DNA of 64,000 bases, taken from NCBI RefSeq assembly GCF_002799155.1, contig NZ_NERD01000002.1, positions 2,666,001-2,730,000 on the forward strand. The letters run 5' to 3'. Of this stretch, positions 1 to 8,707 are shown piece by piece. Position 1 is the stretch's first letter; every line of letters starts with the position of its first letter. The DNA is from Stenotrophomonas maltophilia (GTDB lineage Bacteria > Pseudomonadota > Gammaproteobacteria > Xanthomonadales > Xanthomonadaceae). Under the pieces are notes generated by a model that was not told the DNA's origin, searched no databases, and saw only the letters and a program-made list of their open reading frames with translations. Made by a program: the position numbers and the translations under genes.

Positions 1-1
1 A

Positions 2-235
2 TGGTGCGAACAGCTGGGCCTGCAGTTGATCTGCAACCGGCTGGAGAGCCAGGACGGCCGCCTGACCGGTCGCTATGCCGGTGGCGACTGTGGTCCGCGC
101 AAGGTCGAGCACATCCGTCGCCAGTTCGATCTGTCGCGCTACGTGCGCATCCATGCCTACGGTGACAGTTCCGAAGACAAGCCGATGCTGGCGCTGGCTC
201 ACGAGCGCTGGTTCCGCGGCAAACCCCTGAAGTAA
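2..235 (+). CDS. HAD-IB family phosphatase, C-terminal fragment (cut by window edge)
   Basis: The first 77 codons visible are the C-terminal part of a HAD superfamily phosphatase; the start lies before the window. The segment has the family's late motifs: a GDCGPRK stretch carrying the motif III lysine and AYGDSSED, the GDxxxD motif IV that binds Mg2+. The wording of the tail ([11 protein letters not shown], then [14 protein letters not shown]) is typical of the SerB-like/YfhB-like HAD-IB subgroup, which includes phosphoserine and phosphatidylglycerophosphate phosphatases. The exact substrate cannot be told from this fragment. The stop is TAA at 233-235, 25 bases before rnfB on the same strand. 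Confidence 0.8.
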   Translation, partial: WCEQLGLQLICNRLESQDGRLTGRYAGGDCGPRKVEHIRRQFDLSRYVRIHAYGDSSEDKPMLALAHERWFRGKPLK

Positions 236-260
236 CCCCGACGCGCAGCCTTCGCCACGC

Positions 261-674
261 ATGAGCCTGATCCCGCCCCTGACCGAACGCCTCGACCGCC
301 TGCTGCCGCAGACCCAATGCGGGCAATGCGGCTACGACGGCTGCCGCCCATATGCGCAGGCCATGGCACGCGGCGAGGCCGGCGTGGACCACTGCCCGCC
401 GGGCGGCGATGCCGGTGCGCGCGCATTGGCGCAGGTGCTGGGCGTGCCGGCCGTTCCCTACGACCGCTCGCGTGGCGAACACAAGGCACCGCAGGTCGCG
501 TTGATCGTGGAAGCCGACTGCATCGGCTGCACCAAGTGCATCCAGGCCTGCCCGGTGGACGCCATCGTCGGCGGTGCCAAGTACATGCACACGGTCATTG
601 CCGACCTGTGCACCGGCTGCGAGCTGTGCATTCCACCGTGCCCGGTGGACTGCATCGAGCTGGTGCGCCTGTAA
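261..674 (+). CDS. rnfB: RnfB-like iron-sulfur protein, short form without membrane anchor
   Basis: 137 residues. Cys20, Cys23, Cys28 and Cys45 form the 4Fe-4S motif typical of RnfB/RsxB. Two ferredoxin CxxCxxCxxxCP motifs follow at 87-98 and 117-128, enough for two more 4Fe-4S clusters. Known family role: RnfB passes electrons from NADH or ferredoxin within the membrane Rnf/Rsx complex. This copy starts almost directly at the first cluster and lacks the N-terminal hydrophobic segment of the roughly 190-residue Escherichia coli RsxB, so it is probably soluble. No other rnf gene is in view. It follows the HAD gene by 25 bases and may share its transcript. Its actual redox partner is unknown. 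Confidence 0.85.
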   Translation: MSLIPPLTERLDRLLPQTQCGQCGYDGCRPYAQAMARGEAGVDHCPPGGDAGARALAQVLGVPAVPYDRSRGEHKAPQVALIVEADCIGCTKCIQACPVDAIVGGAKYMHTVIADLCTGCELCIPPCPVDCIELVRL

Positions 675-677
675 CAG

Positions 678-718
678 GGGGTCAGATCCCTTTTCCTTCG
701 GAAAAGGGATCTGACCCC
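678..718. repeat. Perfect 19-bp inverted repeat (GGGGTC-type hairpin)
   Basis: Arms 678-696 and 700-718 are perfectly complementary with a 3-base TTC loop; the arm begins GGGGTCAGATCCC. It lies between the convergent rnfB and RidA genes. Related hairpins with the same ends but different inner bases occur at 16123, 37922, 41774 and 59679. It could end transcription from both sides, although no clear T-run follows. Confidence 0.85.
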
Positions 719-727
719 GTTCAATGA

Positions 728-1075
728 TTACGGCACCGCTGCCGTCACCACGATCTCGACCTTCCACTCGGCGTGGGCCAGCTTGGCTTCGAACGTTGCG
801 CGGGCCGGAGTCGCGCCCTCGACCACCCATTCGTCCCATGCCTTGTTCATGCCGTCGAAGTCGGCGATGTCGGCCAGGAACACTTCCGCGCGCAGCACGT
901 GCTGGCGATCACTGGCGACCAGCGCCAGCAGCTTGTCGATCTCCGCCAGCACCTGCCGGGTCTGCCCGGTGATGTCCTGGCTGGTGTCTTCCGGAATCTG
1001 GCCGGAGAGGTAGGCGACCTTGTTGTACACGGTCATTTCGGACATGCGCGGTCCGACGTCGTAACGCTCCATCAT
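728..1075 (-). CDS. RidA/YjgF/UK114 family protein
   Basis: 115 residues, close to the usual 115-130 of the family. RidA proteins hydrolyse reactive enamines/imines formed by PLP enzymes; some relatives have other small-molecule roles. Family features include the SGQIPED segment near the N-terminus and TPARATFEAKLA with Arg92, matching the arginine that binds the substrate carboxylate in RidA. The start at 1075 is preceded by a good ribosome site (CAGGAG, about 8 bases away). The PVP C-terminus and sequence style place it in the second RidA subgroup rather than the classical E. coli RidA, so the precise substrate is uncertain. It is convergent with rnfB and divergent from mprF. Confidence 0.85.
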   Translation of the reverse strand: MMERYDVGPRMSEMTVYNKVAYLSGQIPEDTSQDITGQTRQVLAEIDKLLALVASDRQHVLRAEVFLADIADFDGMNKAWDEWVVEGATPARATFEAKLAHAEWKVEIVVTAAVP

Positions 1076-1268
1076 GGGCGTGGCTCCTGCGGTTGATCAG
1101 GCCTGCATTGTCCTCCAAACCGGTCAACGGTGGGTGCAGGGGGACGCTTCGCGCAACGTCACTACCGGGCTCCGACACGCCGGCTGGTCAAATGACGGCG
1201 ACAGGCGCACGATGCGCCACGCCCCGCGTTGACATCGCACTCGCCCCTCCTGACGCACCCTTGCGCCG

Positions 1269-3833
1269 ATGACTCCAGCCACCACGCCCGCCACCGCTTC
1301 CTCCACCCCGGCATGGAAGCGGCTGCTCACCATCGTCGTTCCCCTGCTGATCCTCTCGCTGGCCCTGCATGGCCTGGCCAGTGAATTCGATGAGCACGGC
1401 TACCGAGCCATCCGCCAGGCGTTCCGCCAGCTCAGTGGCGCCCAGATCGCGCTCACCGTCGCACTCGGCCTGGCCAGCTACGCCTGCCTGATCGGCTTCG
1501 ATGCCATCGGCCTGCGCCGCAGCGGCATCCGCGTGCATCCGGCGCGCATCGGCATCACCGCCTTCCTTGCGCATACGCTGGGCCAGACCGTGGGCTTTGC
1601 GGCATTGACCGGTGGCGCGGTGCGCCTGCGCGGCTACCGCAGCGCCGGTCTGGACCTGGCGCAGATCGGCCAGGTGGTGCTGATGAGCACGCTCGGATTC
1701 GTGTTCGGTGCGTGGCTGCTGATCAGCGTGGCGCTGTGCATGGAACCGGCGGCGGCGGCATTGGCATTGCCGTTGAATCCCGATGCCGTGCGCATCGTCG
1801 GCGTCGTCGCCCTGCTCGCCTACCTCGCCACCGTGCTGCTGGTCGGCCGCGAGGGACGGCAGTTCAGCGTGTTCGGCCATGCATTGTGGCTGCCCGACCG
1901 CCGCACCATGATCGGCGTCACCGTGCTCAGCGTGATCGAGCTGGTGCTGGCCAGTGCCGCCTTCTACGTGCTGCTGCCGGACTCCACGCCGACCGGCCTG
2001 CCCGGCTTCGTCGGCCTGTACCTGGTGGCGGTGCTGGCCGGCCTGGTCTCGACCGTGCCGGCCGGCCTGGGCGTGTTCGAATGGAGCCTGCTGAAGCTGT
2101 TGCCACAGGTGGCACCTGCGGCGGTGCTGGCGGCAGCACTGATCTACCGCGTCACCTACTACGTACTGCCGCTCGTGCTGGCCACTCTGCTCGCCCTCGC
2201 GCCCACCCTGCGGCAACCGCTGCAGGCCAGTGCCGGAGCGACCCGTGCCGGCTGGAACGCACTTCGCCCGTGGCTGCCGCAGATCATCGCGCTGGCGGTG
2301 TTCAGCATCGGCGCGGCGCTGGTCATCGATGGCACGCTGCCGACGCCACGCCGTCACCTGGTGAATGCCTCGCTGCCGATCCTGGAAACCTCGCACCTGA
2401 TCGGCAGCCTCAGTGGCGTTGCGCTGCTGCTGATCGGCCAGGGCCTGGCACGGCGCAGCCACGCAGCGTGGATGCTGGCAATGGCAGTGTGCGTGGTCAC
2501 CCCGCTGCCGCTGTGGCTGCGTGGCGGCCAACTGTTGATCGCGGTGTCCGCACTGCTGGTGGCAACGGCGCTGTGGGCCGCCCGGCGCGAGTTCTACCGC
2601 CAGGGCGCGCTGCTGGATGAGGCCTGGTCATGGCCGTGGCTGCGCAACCTTGGCCTGGTGCTGGTAGCGGTGACCTGGTTGCTGTTCTTCACCTACAGCC
2701 ATGTCGAATACCAGAACGAGCTGTGGTGGCAGTTCGCGCTGTCCGGCAACGCGCCACGCGCGCTGCGTGCGTTGCTGGTGGTGGCGATCGCGCTGGTGAT
2801 GTTCGGCCTGGCGCGGCTGCTGCACAGTACGCGCAGCCCGCTGCCAGCCGCTGACGAGGCCACGCTGCAATCGCTGGCGCCGGTACTGGCCGGTGCCACC
2901 GATACCCAGGCCTGCCTGGTACTGACCGCTGACAAGGCGGTGCTGCGTGATGATGCGAAGCAGGGCTTCGTGATGATGCAACGCTACGGCGGTTCGCTGA
3001 TCGCGATGGGCGATCCGGTGGGTCCGCCTGACGTGGCGCGCGCGCTGATCTGGCGCTTCCGCGAGGAAGCCGACCGGCTCGGCCTGCGCCCGGTGTTCTA
3101 CCAGGTCGGCGAGGCCTATTGGCAGACCTATCTCGACCTCGGCCTGGGGCTGGTCAAGCTGGGCGAAGAAGCGATGGTGCCCCTGCACGACTTCGGCCTG
3201 GAAGGCCGCGAACGTGCCGACCTGCGCCAGGCCTGGAACCGTGGCAAGCGCAGCGGCCTGTCGTTCCGCGTGGCACAGGTGGAAGAAATCCCCAGCCTGC
3301 TGCCACGCCTGCACGCGATCTCCAACGCCTGGCTGGAAGACAAGGCCGGCGACGAAAAGGGCTTCTCGCTCGGCAGCTACGACCCGGATTACCTGGCGCG
3401 CTTCCCGGTAGCGCTGGTCGAAGCCGAAGGCCAGATCGTGGCATTCGCCAACCTGTGGCAGGCGCCGGCCGGAGCCGAGCTGTCGGTGGACCTGATGCGC
3501 CACGTCAACGAGGCGCCGAAGGGCACGATGGACTTCCTCTTCATCGAACTGTTCCTGTGGGGCCGCGCGCAGGGCTATGCCCGCTTCTCGCTGGGCATGG
3601 CGCCATTGTCCGGGCTGGCACAGCATCGCCTGGCCGGCCGCTGGAACCGCCTGGCCGGCCTGTTGGCGAGGCATGGCGAACGCTTCTACGGGTTCAGTGG
3701 CCTGCGCCGTTTCAAGTCGAAGTTCGATCCGCAGTGGCGGCCGCGTTACCTGGCCGCACCCGGTGGCATGCACCTGCCAGCGGCGCTGCTCGATGCCACG
3801 CGCCTGATCTCGCTGGATCCACGGCGGAATTGA
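1269..3833 (+). CDS. mprF: Bifunctional lysyl-phosphatidylglycerol synthase/flippase MprF
   Basis: 854 residues, the normal size for MprF. The N-terminal ~520 residues are strongly hydrophobic with about 14 membrane segments (flippase domain plus membrane part of the synthase). The C-terminal ~330 residues, from about residue 525, are the soluble DUF2156 aminoacyl-transferase domain (AcvB/MprF synthase fold: GGSLIAMGDPVG, GYARFSLGMAPLSG). Known role: it transfers lysine or another amino acid from charged tRNA to phosphatidylglycerol and flips the lipid outward, reducing the negative surface charge and lowering susceptibility to cationic peptides. A TTGACA at 1229-1234 is a possible -35 box, but no good -10 follows. 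The ribosome site is weak. It faces the AcvB-like gene, whose family hydrolyses this lipid. Confidence 0.95.
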   Translation: MTPATTPATASSTPAWKRLLTIVVPLLILSLALHGLASEFDEHGYRAIRQAFRQLSGAQIALTVALGLASYACLIGFDAIGLRRSGIRVHPARIGITAFLAHTLGQTVGFAALTGGAVRLRGYRSAGLDLAQIGQVVLMSTLGFVFGAWLLISVALCMEPAAAALALPLNPDAVRIVGVVALLAYLATVLLVGREGRQFSVFGHALWLPDRRTMIGVTVLSVIELVLASAAFYVLLPDSTPTGLPGFVGLYLVAVLAGLVSTVPAGLGVFEWSLLKLLPQVAPAAVLAAALIYRVTYYVLPLVLATLLALAPTLRQPLQASAGATRAGWNALRPWLPQIIALAVFSIGAALVIDGTLPTPRRHLVNASLPILETSHLIGSLSGVALLLIGQGLARRSHAAWMLAMAVCVVTPLPLWLRGGQLLIAVSALLVATALWAARREFYRQGALLDEAWSWPWLRNLGLVLVAVTWLLFFTYSHVEYQNELWWQFALSGNAPRALRALLVVAIALVMFGLARLLHSTRSPLPAADEATLQSLAPVLAGATDTQACLVLTADKAVLRDDAKQGFVMMQRYGGSLIAMGDPVGPPDVARALIWRFREEADRLGLRPVFYQVGEAYWQTYLDLGLGLVKLGEEAMVPLHDFGLEGRERADLRQAWNRGKRSGLSFRVAQVEEIPSLLPRLHAISNAWLEDKAGDEKGFSLGSYDPDYLARFPVALVEAEGQIVAFANLWQAPAGAELSVDLMRHVNEAPKGTMDFLFIELFLWGRAQGYARFSLGMAPLSGLAQHRLAGRWNRLAGLLARHGERFYGFSGLRRFKSKFDPQWRPRYLAAPGGMHLPAALLDATRLISLDPRRN

Positions 3834-3884
3834 CGCCGCGGTCCGCCGGGCCCAGCTCGACGCTACCGCGGCGCGTTCCGGTGG

Positions 3885-3905
3885 GTGCGAACCGTGGGTT
3901 CGCAC
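3885..3905. terminator. Hairpin between convergent mprF and acvB-like genes
   Basis: GTGCGAACC, a short loop and GGTTCGCAC form a 9-bp stem in the 82-base gap between the two converging stop codons. There is no T-run, so it may act as a weak bidirectional terminator or as a 3' end stabiliser. Confidence 0.4.
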
Positions 3906-3915
3906 GCGCTCCGGT

Positions 3916-5274
3916 TTACGCCCCGCCCTTGAGGATCACTTCGGCCAAGCGGTCGTAGTCACCACCGAAATGGTGATCGCCCGGCAGCTTCACCTTCCTC
4001 ACGCCGTCATTGGCCGGCAGGTCCGGGCACAGTGCGTCCTCATCCTTGTCGCCGTACACGCACAGCGTTTTCTCCGCCGGCAGCCTGGCCACTTCCGGCG
4101 CGATCGGCACGCCGTCGCCGCCACCGCCCAGCCAGTTGCTGACATGGAATTCGAAGTCGGCCTTCCTGCCCACCGACAGCAGCACGATGCGCTCCAGCGC
4201 CTCGCGGGTACCGGCGTCGAGCTGGTTGATGGTGGCCGGCAGCACGTCGGCGCCCTGCGAGAAACCGATCAGCATCACTTTGTCGCGGTGCCACTGCCGG
4301 CGATAGTGGTCGATGATCTTCTGCAGGTCAGCGGCGAACCCCTTCGGCGTGCGCTCGCTCCAGAAGTAGCGCAGCGAATCGATGCCGACTACCGCCACGC
4401 CATGCTCGTTGAGTGAAGACGCCACGTTCTTGTCCAGGCCGGCCCAGCCACCGTCACCGGAGACGAACACAGCCAGCGTATCGCCGCTGCCAGTCGCCGG
4501 CATTTCCACCACCGGCAGGCCCTTCAGTGCAGCGGGTGGCGGTGCCAGGCTGACGCCGGCCTGTGCGCCCATCACCCGTGCCGCAGCCACCAGGCCTGGT
4601 GACGCATCACCGCGCGCAGTGCGCTTGAACTCGCGTGCCATCGCGACCTGCTGCACGAACTGGCCGGCCTCGCCCGCCTTGCAGCCGTGATCACCGGCCG
4701 CACTCAACCACGGGACGTTCAGTTCGGCGGGGTGCAGCGCGTTGCGCTTCACGCCATCGCCGCAGACCATGCGTTCGTGGTTGTGGTCCGGGCAGAAGCC
4801 GGTGGTGAGCAGGCCGGCGAATACCTGGGTATCGGCCTGCGCAGCCAGCGAATAGGCCACTTCGGCACCTTCACCATCACCGCCGACCAGCGGCAGGTGG
4901 TAGCCCGGCAGGTGCAGGAAGGCCTGCAGCCAGCGCGAGAAGTTCTCGACGTCGCCGGAGCCGAACGAACAGGCCAGGCCGCCTTCACGCTTGAGCACCC
5001 CGCGCAGGCGCGCGATGTCCACGGCTGCGACCATCGCGCCATCGGCACGCAGGGCCTCGATCGGCAGACGGCTGGTATCGCCGCCTGCGGAAGGTTCATG
5101 GAACCAGATCACCACCCGCTGCGGCGTGCCGGCCGGCATATGCACCGGAATCAGTTCGAACCGCCCGTGGCTGAACTGCTGCGCGGGTGCTGTCGCGGTG
5201 GCTGCCGCGGTTGCCGGCAGTGCGGCCAGTGCCAGCACCACACCCATTGCCCTGCCCAGCCCTGCACGCTTCAT
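3916..5274 (-). CDS. acvB: AcvB/VirJ family periplasmic serine hydrolase (probable lysyl-phosphatidylglycerol hydrolase)
   Basis: 452 residues starting at the ATG at 5274 (MKRAGLGRAMGV), which gives a clean signal peptide with an Ala-rich cleavage region near residue 25. The longer reading upstream adds a non-signal tail and is not preferred. The size fits AcvB (two VirJ-like halves) rather than the shorter VirJ. The C-terminal half holds the alpha/beta-hydrolase nucleophile motif GFSQGAD near residue 337, an acid segment (YGDKDEDALC) and the histidine segment PGDHHFGGDY. In Agrobacterium, AcvB degrades lysyl-phosphatidylglycerol made by LpiA, an MprF relative. The gene here is convergent with mprF, so the pair probably sets the level of this lipid. 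Substrate is inferred from family and context. Confidence 0.88.
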   Translation of the reverse strand: MKRAGLGRAMGVVLALAALPATAAATATAPAQQFSHGRFELIPVHMPAGTPQRVVIWFHEPSAGGDTSRLPIEALRADGAMVAAVDIARLRGVLKREGGLACSFGSGDVENFSRWLQAFLHLPGYHLPLVGGDGEGAEVAYSLAAQADTQVFAGLLTTGFCPDHNHERMVCGDGVKRNALHPAELNVPWLSAAGDHGCKAGEAGQFVQQVAMAREFKRTARGDASPGLVAAARVMGAQAGVSLAPPPAALKGLPVVEMPATGSGDTLAVFVSGDGGWAGLDKNVASSLNEHGVAVVGIDSLRYFWSERTPKGFAADLQKIIDHYRRQWHRDKVMLIGFSQGADVLPATINQLDAGTREALERIVLLSVGRKADFEFHVSNWLGGGGDGVPIAPEVARLPAEKTLCVYGDKDEDALCPDLPANDGVRKVKLPGDHHFGGDYDRLAEVILKGGA

Positions 5275-5352
5275 ATCGCAGCCCCGATGGAATGCGCACA
5301 CGATACGCTGCCTGCACGTGCACGGCACGTACCAGCGCAGGCCATTGGGCTT

Positions 5353-5970
5353 TCAGCAGGCCGCGGCGCGACGACTGCGCCGATACAGCGCCAGCGCCAG
5401 ATACAGCAGCCAACCTACGATCACCACGATCACCGCTTTCTGTCCCAGCCCGCGTGGCGGCCCGCCACGCCACAGCACGTGCAGCCACAGCATCACGAAG
5501 GCCAGCCAGGCCCAGCCCCAGAGCAGGCCGGCGGCAGACTGCCAACCCGGTTCGCGGCGCAGGTACCAGGCCTGCAGCAGCATGCCGACGCTGGCGCACA
5601 GGAACGCGGTGTTGGCCGCCAGCCCATGGATGAACGGTGCCAGCAGCGGGGTTGCGTCGGGCAGCCAGCTGTCACCGATGGCGACCGTGGCCAGGCCCAG
5701 CGCCGAGACCGTGAACAGCAGCGGCGCCGCCGCGCTGCGCCGCGGGCCGATGCTGCCGCGATAAAGGGCGATGCCGAGCAGGGCGATCGCCAGTGCCAGC
5801 AGGCAGTAGGCCGCGCGCAACGTCAGTCCCCACGGCCCGTGCAGGTAGAGGCTGAGCGTGGCCCGCACCCAGTCCAGATCGGTGCGTGCGAACTGCGTCC
5901 ACAGCGCGGTGGCCAGGAACAGAACAAGGGCTGCCAGCGCCAGCAGCGCCGCCGGACGCGCGCGGCTCAT
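5353..5970 (-). CDS. DUF998 family integral membrane protein
   Basis: 205 residues from the ATG at 5970 (MSRARPAALLALAA). Six hydrophobic segments alternate with short loops, as usual for DUF998 proteins, whose function is not established. The start codon overlaps the stop of the upstream 57-residue gene by four bases (ATGA), so the two are probably translated together. The C-terminus is a short basic tail (YRRSRRAAAC). A longer in-frame start upstream would sit inside the neighbouring gene and is less likely. Confidence 0.75.
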   Translation of the reverse strand: MSRARPAALLALAALVLFLATALWTQFARTDLDWVRATLSLYLHGPWGLTLRAAYCLLALAIALLGIALYRGSIGPRRSAAAPLLFTVSALGLATVAIGDSWLPDATPLLAPFIHGLAANTAFLCASVGMLLQAWYLRREPGWQSAAGLLWGWAWLAFVMLWLHVLWRGGPPRGLGQKAVIVVIVGWLLYLALALYRRSRRAAAC

Positions 5971-6140
5971 GCGGACGCCTCCGGGTGCCGCGCCTGCCAC
6001 TCGGCCAACGCCTTGCGATAACGCTGCAGCTCATCGGCATACAGATCCAGCACGCACAATGGGCAACCGCTGCCACAGCATTCGTTGGGACCGGGCTCTT
6101 CCGGTGGCAGCGGGCGGGGATCGGGATCAGGGACGGACAC
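5967..6140 (-). CDS. Small oxidoreductase-like (Oxidored-like) Cys-rich protein
   Basis: 57 residues, starting with GTG at 6140. The sequence has a Pro-rich start (PDPDPRPLPPEEPGP) followed by NECCGSGCPLCVLDLYADEL, the CCxSGCxxCV signature of the Oxidored-like N-terminal family found in small bacterial proteins and at the ends of some plant and fungal oxidoreductases. The four cysteines (21, 22, 26, 29) suggest metal or redox binding, but no reaction is known. Its stop overlaps the DUF998 start by four bases. GTG is the only plausible start near this point. Confidence 0.75.
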   Translation of the reverse strand: MSVPDPDPRPLPPEEPGPNECCGSGCPLCVLDLYADELQRYRKALAEWQARHPEASA

Positions 6141-6188
6141 GATTGGAAGCGACGATCGTTGGAAACGGGCCTAGTGTACCGGGCTGGC

Positions 6189-6791
6189 TCAGCGGCCCAG
6201 CTGGCGGCGCAGGTTGTCACGGGCGGCGGCGTCGAGGCGCTGGTGGAAGAACTCGCTGAGGAAGATCCGCGGTGCGCGCAGCAGGCCCTGCAGGAATCGG
6301 CGGCGACCGGCTCGGTACAGGAAGCCCGGCACCACGCCCTTGTATTCTTCGGCCACGCCACGGTCATAGGCAGCAAACACCGGCTCCGGTGCGGCCAGGA
6401 TCGCCATGTCGCAGTCCAGGAACAGCGCCGCCTCGGCATCCACATCCTCCGGTCCCAGCGCGCCATGGCGGGCGGTCAGCAGGATCAACTGTTCGACGCG
6501 TGCGGCATCCACCGTGGCCAGCTCCGGCGCCTGCGCGATCGCCTGCAGGGCCAGCTGCGCCGAACGCGCCTCGTTGTCCTTTCGCCCCGCCACGTAGATC
6601 GCGTCGTGGTAGAGCACCGCCAGGTAGACTTCGGCCGGCTGCTGCCAGCCGGGGCCGTCGGCAACCTCCTGGCAGTGCTGCAGCACCGCGCGCACGTGGC
6701 CGAAGTGGTGGTAGGCCCGTGGCGGCGTTGCATAGCTGTCCTGCAGCGCCTGCCACTGCTCTGGAGCGAGCGTCAGCGGGGAAAAGTCCAT
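6189..6791 (-). CDS. HD-superfamily metal-dependent phosphohydrolase (predicted)
   Basis: 200 residues. The N-terminal third has the spaced histidines and the HD pair of the HD domain: YHHFGHVRAVL, then LAVLYHDAIYV, then a later D in DCDMAIL. This matches the family of predicted metal-dependent HD hydrolases of about 200 residues, related to ones annotated as N-methyl-D-aspartate-receptor-like hydrolases. The natural substrate is unknown. It is the first gene of a possible minus-strand unit with the two small genes below it, 48 bases away, and is divergent from the TPR gene. Confidence 0.8.
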   Translation of the reverse strand: MDFSPLTLAPEQWQALQDSYATPPRAYHHFGHVRAVLQHCQEVADGPGWQQPAEVYLAVLYHDAIYVAGRKDNEARSAQLALQAIAQAPELATVDAARVEQLILLTARHGALGPEDVDAEAALFLDCDMAILAAPEPVFAAYDRGVAEEYKGVVPGFLYRAGRRRFLQGLLRAPRIFLSEFFHQRLDAAARDNLRRQLGR

Positions 6792-7020
6792 GCCCGGATC
6801 ATCCCGCCTGCGCCGTTGGCGGGCAAGATGTCGCTTTTTTCACCACCCCCTCACAACGCCCTTCGCACTAAGCCGCATCGCGGTTGTCCACAGCTTTTTC
6901 GAGCGCTGGTCCACACCGGTTGTGGATGAACGCGTGGACCGACCAACGGTCGCTGCAGCGGTGCGCGCACAGGTCTACACTCGCCTCAGGCGGGAGCGCC
7001 CGCCGTTGCCGGGAGCCGTC

Positions 7021-8172
7021 ATGTACTGTCCTGCCGCCCGATTCGCTCTGCTCGCACTGGTCGCGTGGGCGGCACCGTCCGCGATCGCGCAGGATCGCGC
7101 CGGAACGGCCGCCCCCCTGGTCGTTGCCAACACCGCCATTCCGGCGATGCCGACGCCGCAGCAGGTGTCCGCAATTCCACCGGCGATGCTCGACATGCTG
7201 CGCACGCAGGTGATCAATCGCAGCTACTCGCGCGAGCAGCGCCTGCAGGCGCTGGTGGAGATGATCTTCGACCGCCACGGCCTGGACCTGCAGTACGACG
7301 CCGACGCGACCCTCACCGTCAGCGAAATCTGGCAGCAGCGGCGCGCCAACTGCCTGGCCTTCACCCTGATGTTCGTCGCCCTGGCACGCGAAGCCGGCAT
7401 CCAGGCGCGCGTGCAGGAAGTCGGCCAGGTGGTGTCGTGGTACCAGGACCAGGACCAGGGCCTGGTCTACAGCGTCGGCCACGTCAATGCCGGGGTCGGC
7501 TTCGCCGGCCGCTTCGCCACCGTCGACCTGGATCGCAACGTGCTGTACGACCGCCGCGGGCCGCTGCCGATCAGCCAGGCACGGGCATTGGCACACTTCT
7601 ACAACAACCGCGGCGCCGAACGCATGGCCAGCGGCGATCTGCTGGGCGCACGTACCTTCTTCAATGCCGCGCTGGCACAGGACAACAGCTTCGCCGCCAC
7701 CTGGAACAACCTGGGCGTGCTGGAAAACCGTACGGGCGATACCGCCGCCGCGCGCCGGGCACTGGAAACGGCGCTGCGACTGGACGGCCGCCAGGACGCT
7801 GCACTGACCAACGCCAGCGCGTTGTACCGAAAGCTGGGCATGGTCGTGCAGGCGCAGGCGCTGGAGCAGCGGCTGCAGTCGGTGCAGCGCGAGGATCCGT
7901 TCGCGCAGTACATGCTCGGCGCCGAGGCCGAACGCGCCGGCCAACTGGATCAGGCAATCCGCCATTACCGGCAGGCCGTGCGCCTGTACGACACCGCCCA
8001 CCAGTTTCACTTCGGGCTGGCGCGGGCCTATTTCCTGGCCGGCCAGCTCAAGCGCGCCGATCGTGAACTGCTGCGCGCGCAGGAACTGGGCGGTGCCCCG
8101 CAGCAGGCGCGCTACCAGGCCAAGCTGGACAGCCTGGCCCGCTGGCGCGCACAGCAACAGGCCAGGCGCTGA
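7021..8172 (+). CDS. Exported transglutaminase-like / TPR protein
   Basis: 383 residues from the ATG at 7021, chosen because it opens a signal peptide (MYCPAARFALLALVAWAAPSAIA, cleaved near 23) and follows a GGGAG ribosome site. Residues ~65-190 form a transglutaminase-like domain with a Cys-His-Asp set: Cys111 in RRANCLAF, His154 in SVGHVN and Asp169 in FATVDLD. From ~195 to the end there are four or more tetratricopeptide repeats (AHFYNNRGAERMASGDLLGAR, AATWNNLGVLENRTGD, and so on). Such proteins probably work in the periplasm, but whether this one is a protease, a crosslinker or a scaffold is unknown. The 229-base upstream gap is divergent from the HD gene. Confidence 0.8.
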   Translation: MYCPAARFALLALVAWAAPSAIAQDRAGTAAPLVVANTAIPAMPTPQQVSAIPPAMLDMLRTQVINRSYSREQRLQALVEMIFDRHGLDLQYDADATLTVSEIWQQRRANCLAFTLMFVALAREAGIQARVQEVGQVVSWYQDQDQGLVYSVGHVNAGVGFAGRFATVDLDRNVLYDRRGPLPISQARALAHFYNNRGAERMASGDLLGARTFFNAALAQDNSFAATWNNLGVLENRTGDTAAARRALETALRLDGRQDAALTNASALYRKLGMVVQAQALEQRLQSVQREDPFAQYMLGAEAERAGQLDQAIRHYRQAVRLYDTAHQFHFGLARAYFLAGQLKRADRELLRAQELGGAPQQARYQAKLDSLARWRAQQQARR

Positions 8173-8179
8173 AGGCCGG

Positions 8180-8515
8180 TCAGGCCTTCTTGAGGAAACA
8201 GGTCTTCAGGACCAGGCCCTTGATCTTGTCCGAGTTGCCTTCGATGTGCTCGGCATCGTCCTCGACCAGGCGGATGTTGCGGATCACGGTGCCCTGCTTG
8301 AGCGGGATCGAGGAACCCTTCACCTTCAGGTCCTTGATCACGGTGACGGTGTCACCGGCCTGCAGGGTGTTGCCGTTGCTGTCACGCACGACCAGGGTCG
8401 AACCGGCACCTTCCTCGGCGGTCCATTCGAAACCGCAGTCGGCGCAGATCCACAGCGCGCCATCGGCATAGGTGTTTTCCAGGGTGCACTGCGGGCAGGC
8501 GGGGGCAGAAGACAT
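8180..8515 (-). CDS. yjdM: Zinc-ribbon protein YjdM (PhnA family)
   Basis: 111 residues from MSSAPACPQC at 8515, the same start and length as E. coli YjdM (formerly PhnA). The N-terminus carries a zinc ribbon with CPQC at 7-10 and CADC at about 28-31. The C-terminal domain has the family pattern GDTVTVIKDLKVKGSS and IEGNSDKIKGLVLKTCFLKKA. Despite the old name there is no sign of a phosphonate pathway here, and the biological role of YjdM remains unclear. It is convergent with the TPR gene, only seven bases away. Confidence 0.92.
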   Translation of the reverse strand: MSSAPACPQCTLENTYADGALWICADCGFEWTAEEGAGSTLVVRDSNGNTLQAGDTVTVIKDLKVKGSSIPLKQGTVIRNIRLVEDDAEHIEGNSDKIKGLVLKTCFLKKA

Positions 8516-8707
8516 CAGCAAGTACCTCAAAGTGAATCAACAGCCGCCATTGTAACCGCCGGCTCCCCTGGCCTTTTCCGGGCAGCGCCCGGCTGCCTGC
8601 TTGACCCGATCCGGCCTCCTGGATCCGGAACAGGTGGCCGCAGGAACTTGCAGTCGGCGGCGAACTGCAGCAGAGTGCGCGGCCCCTGATCGCCCCCGGA
8701 CCTCCCC

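Noticed and set aside
1188..2531. 447-codon minus-strand frame opposite mprF
   Set aside because: Same reason: composition is Gln/His/Arg-rich without domains, and mprF is clear.
4687..6021. 444-codon plus-strand frame opposite the acvB-like and DUF998 genes
   Set aside because: Antisense shadow spanning two real genes on the other strand.
6880..6950. DnaA-box-like sequences (TTGTCCACA, TGTGGATGA) before the TPR gene
   Set aside because: Each differs from the consensus by one base, they are only two, and there is no AT-rich unwinding region or dnaA/dnaN gene, so no origin is claimed.
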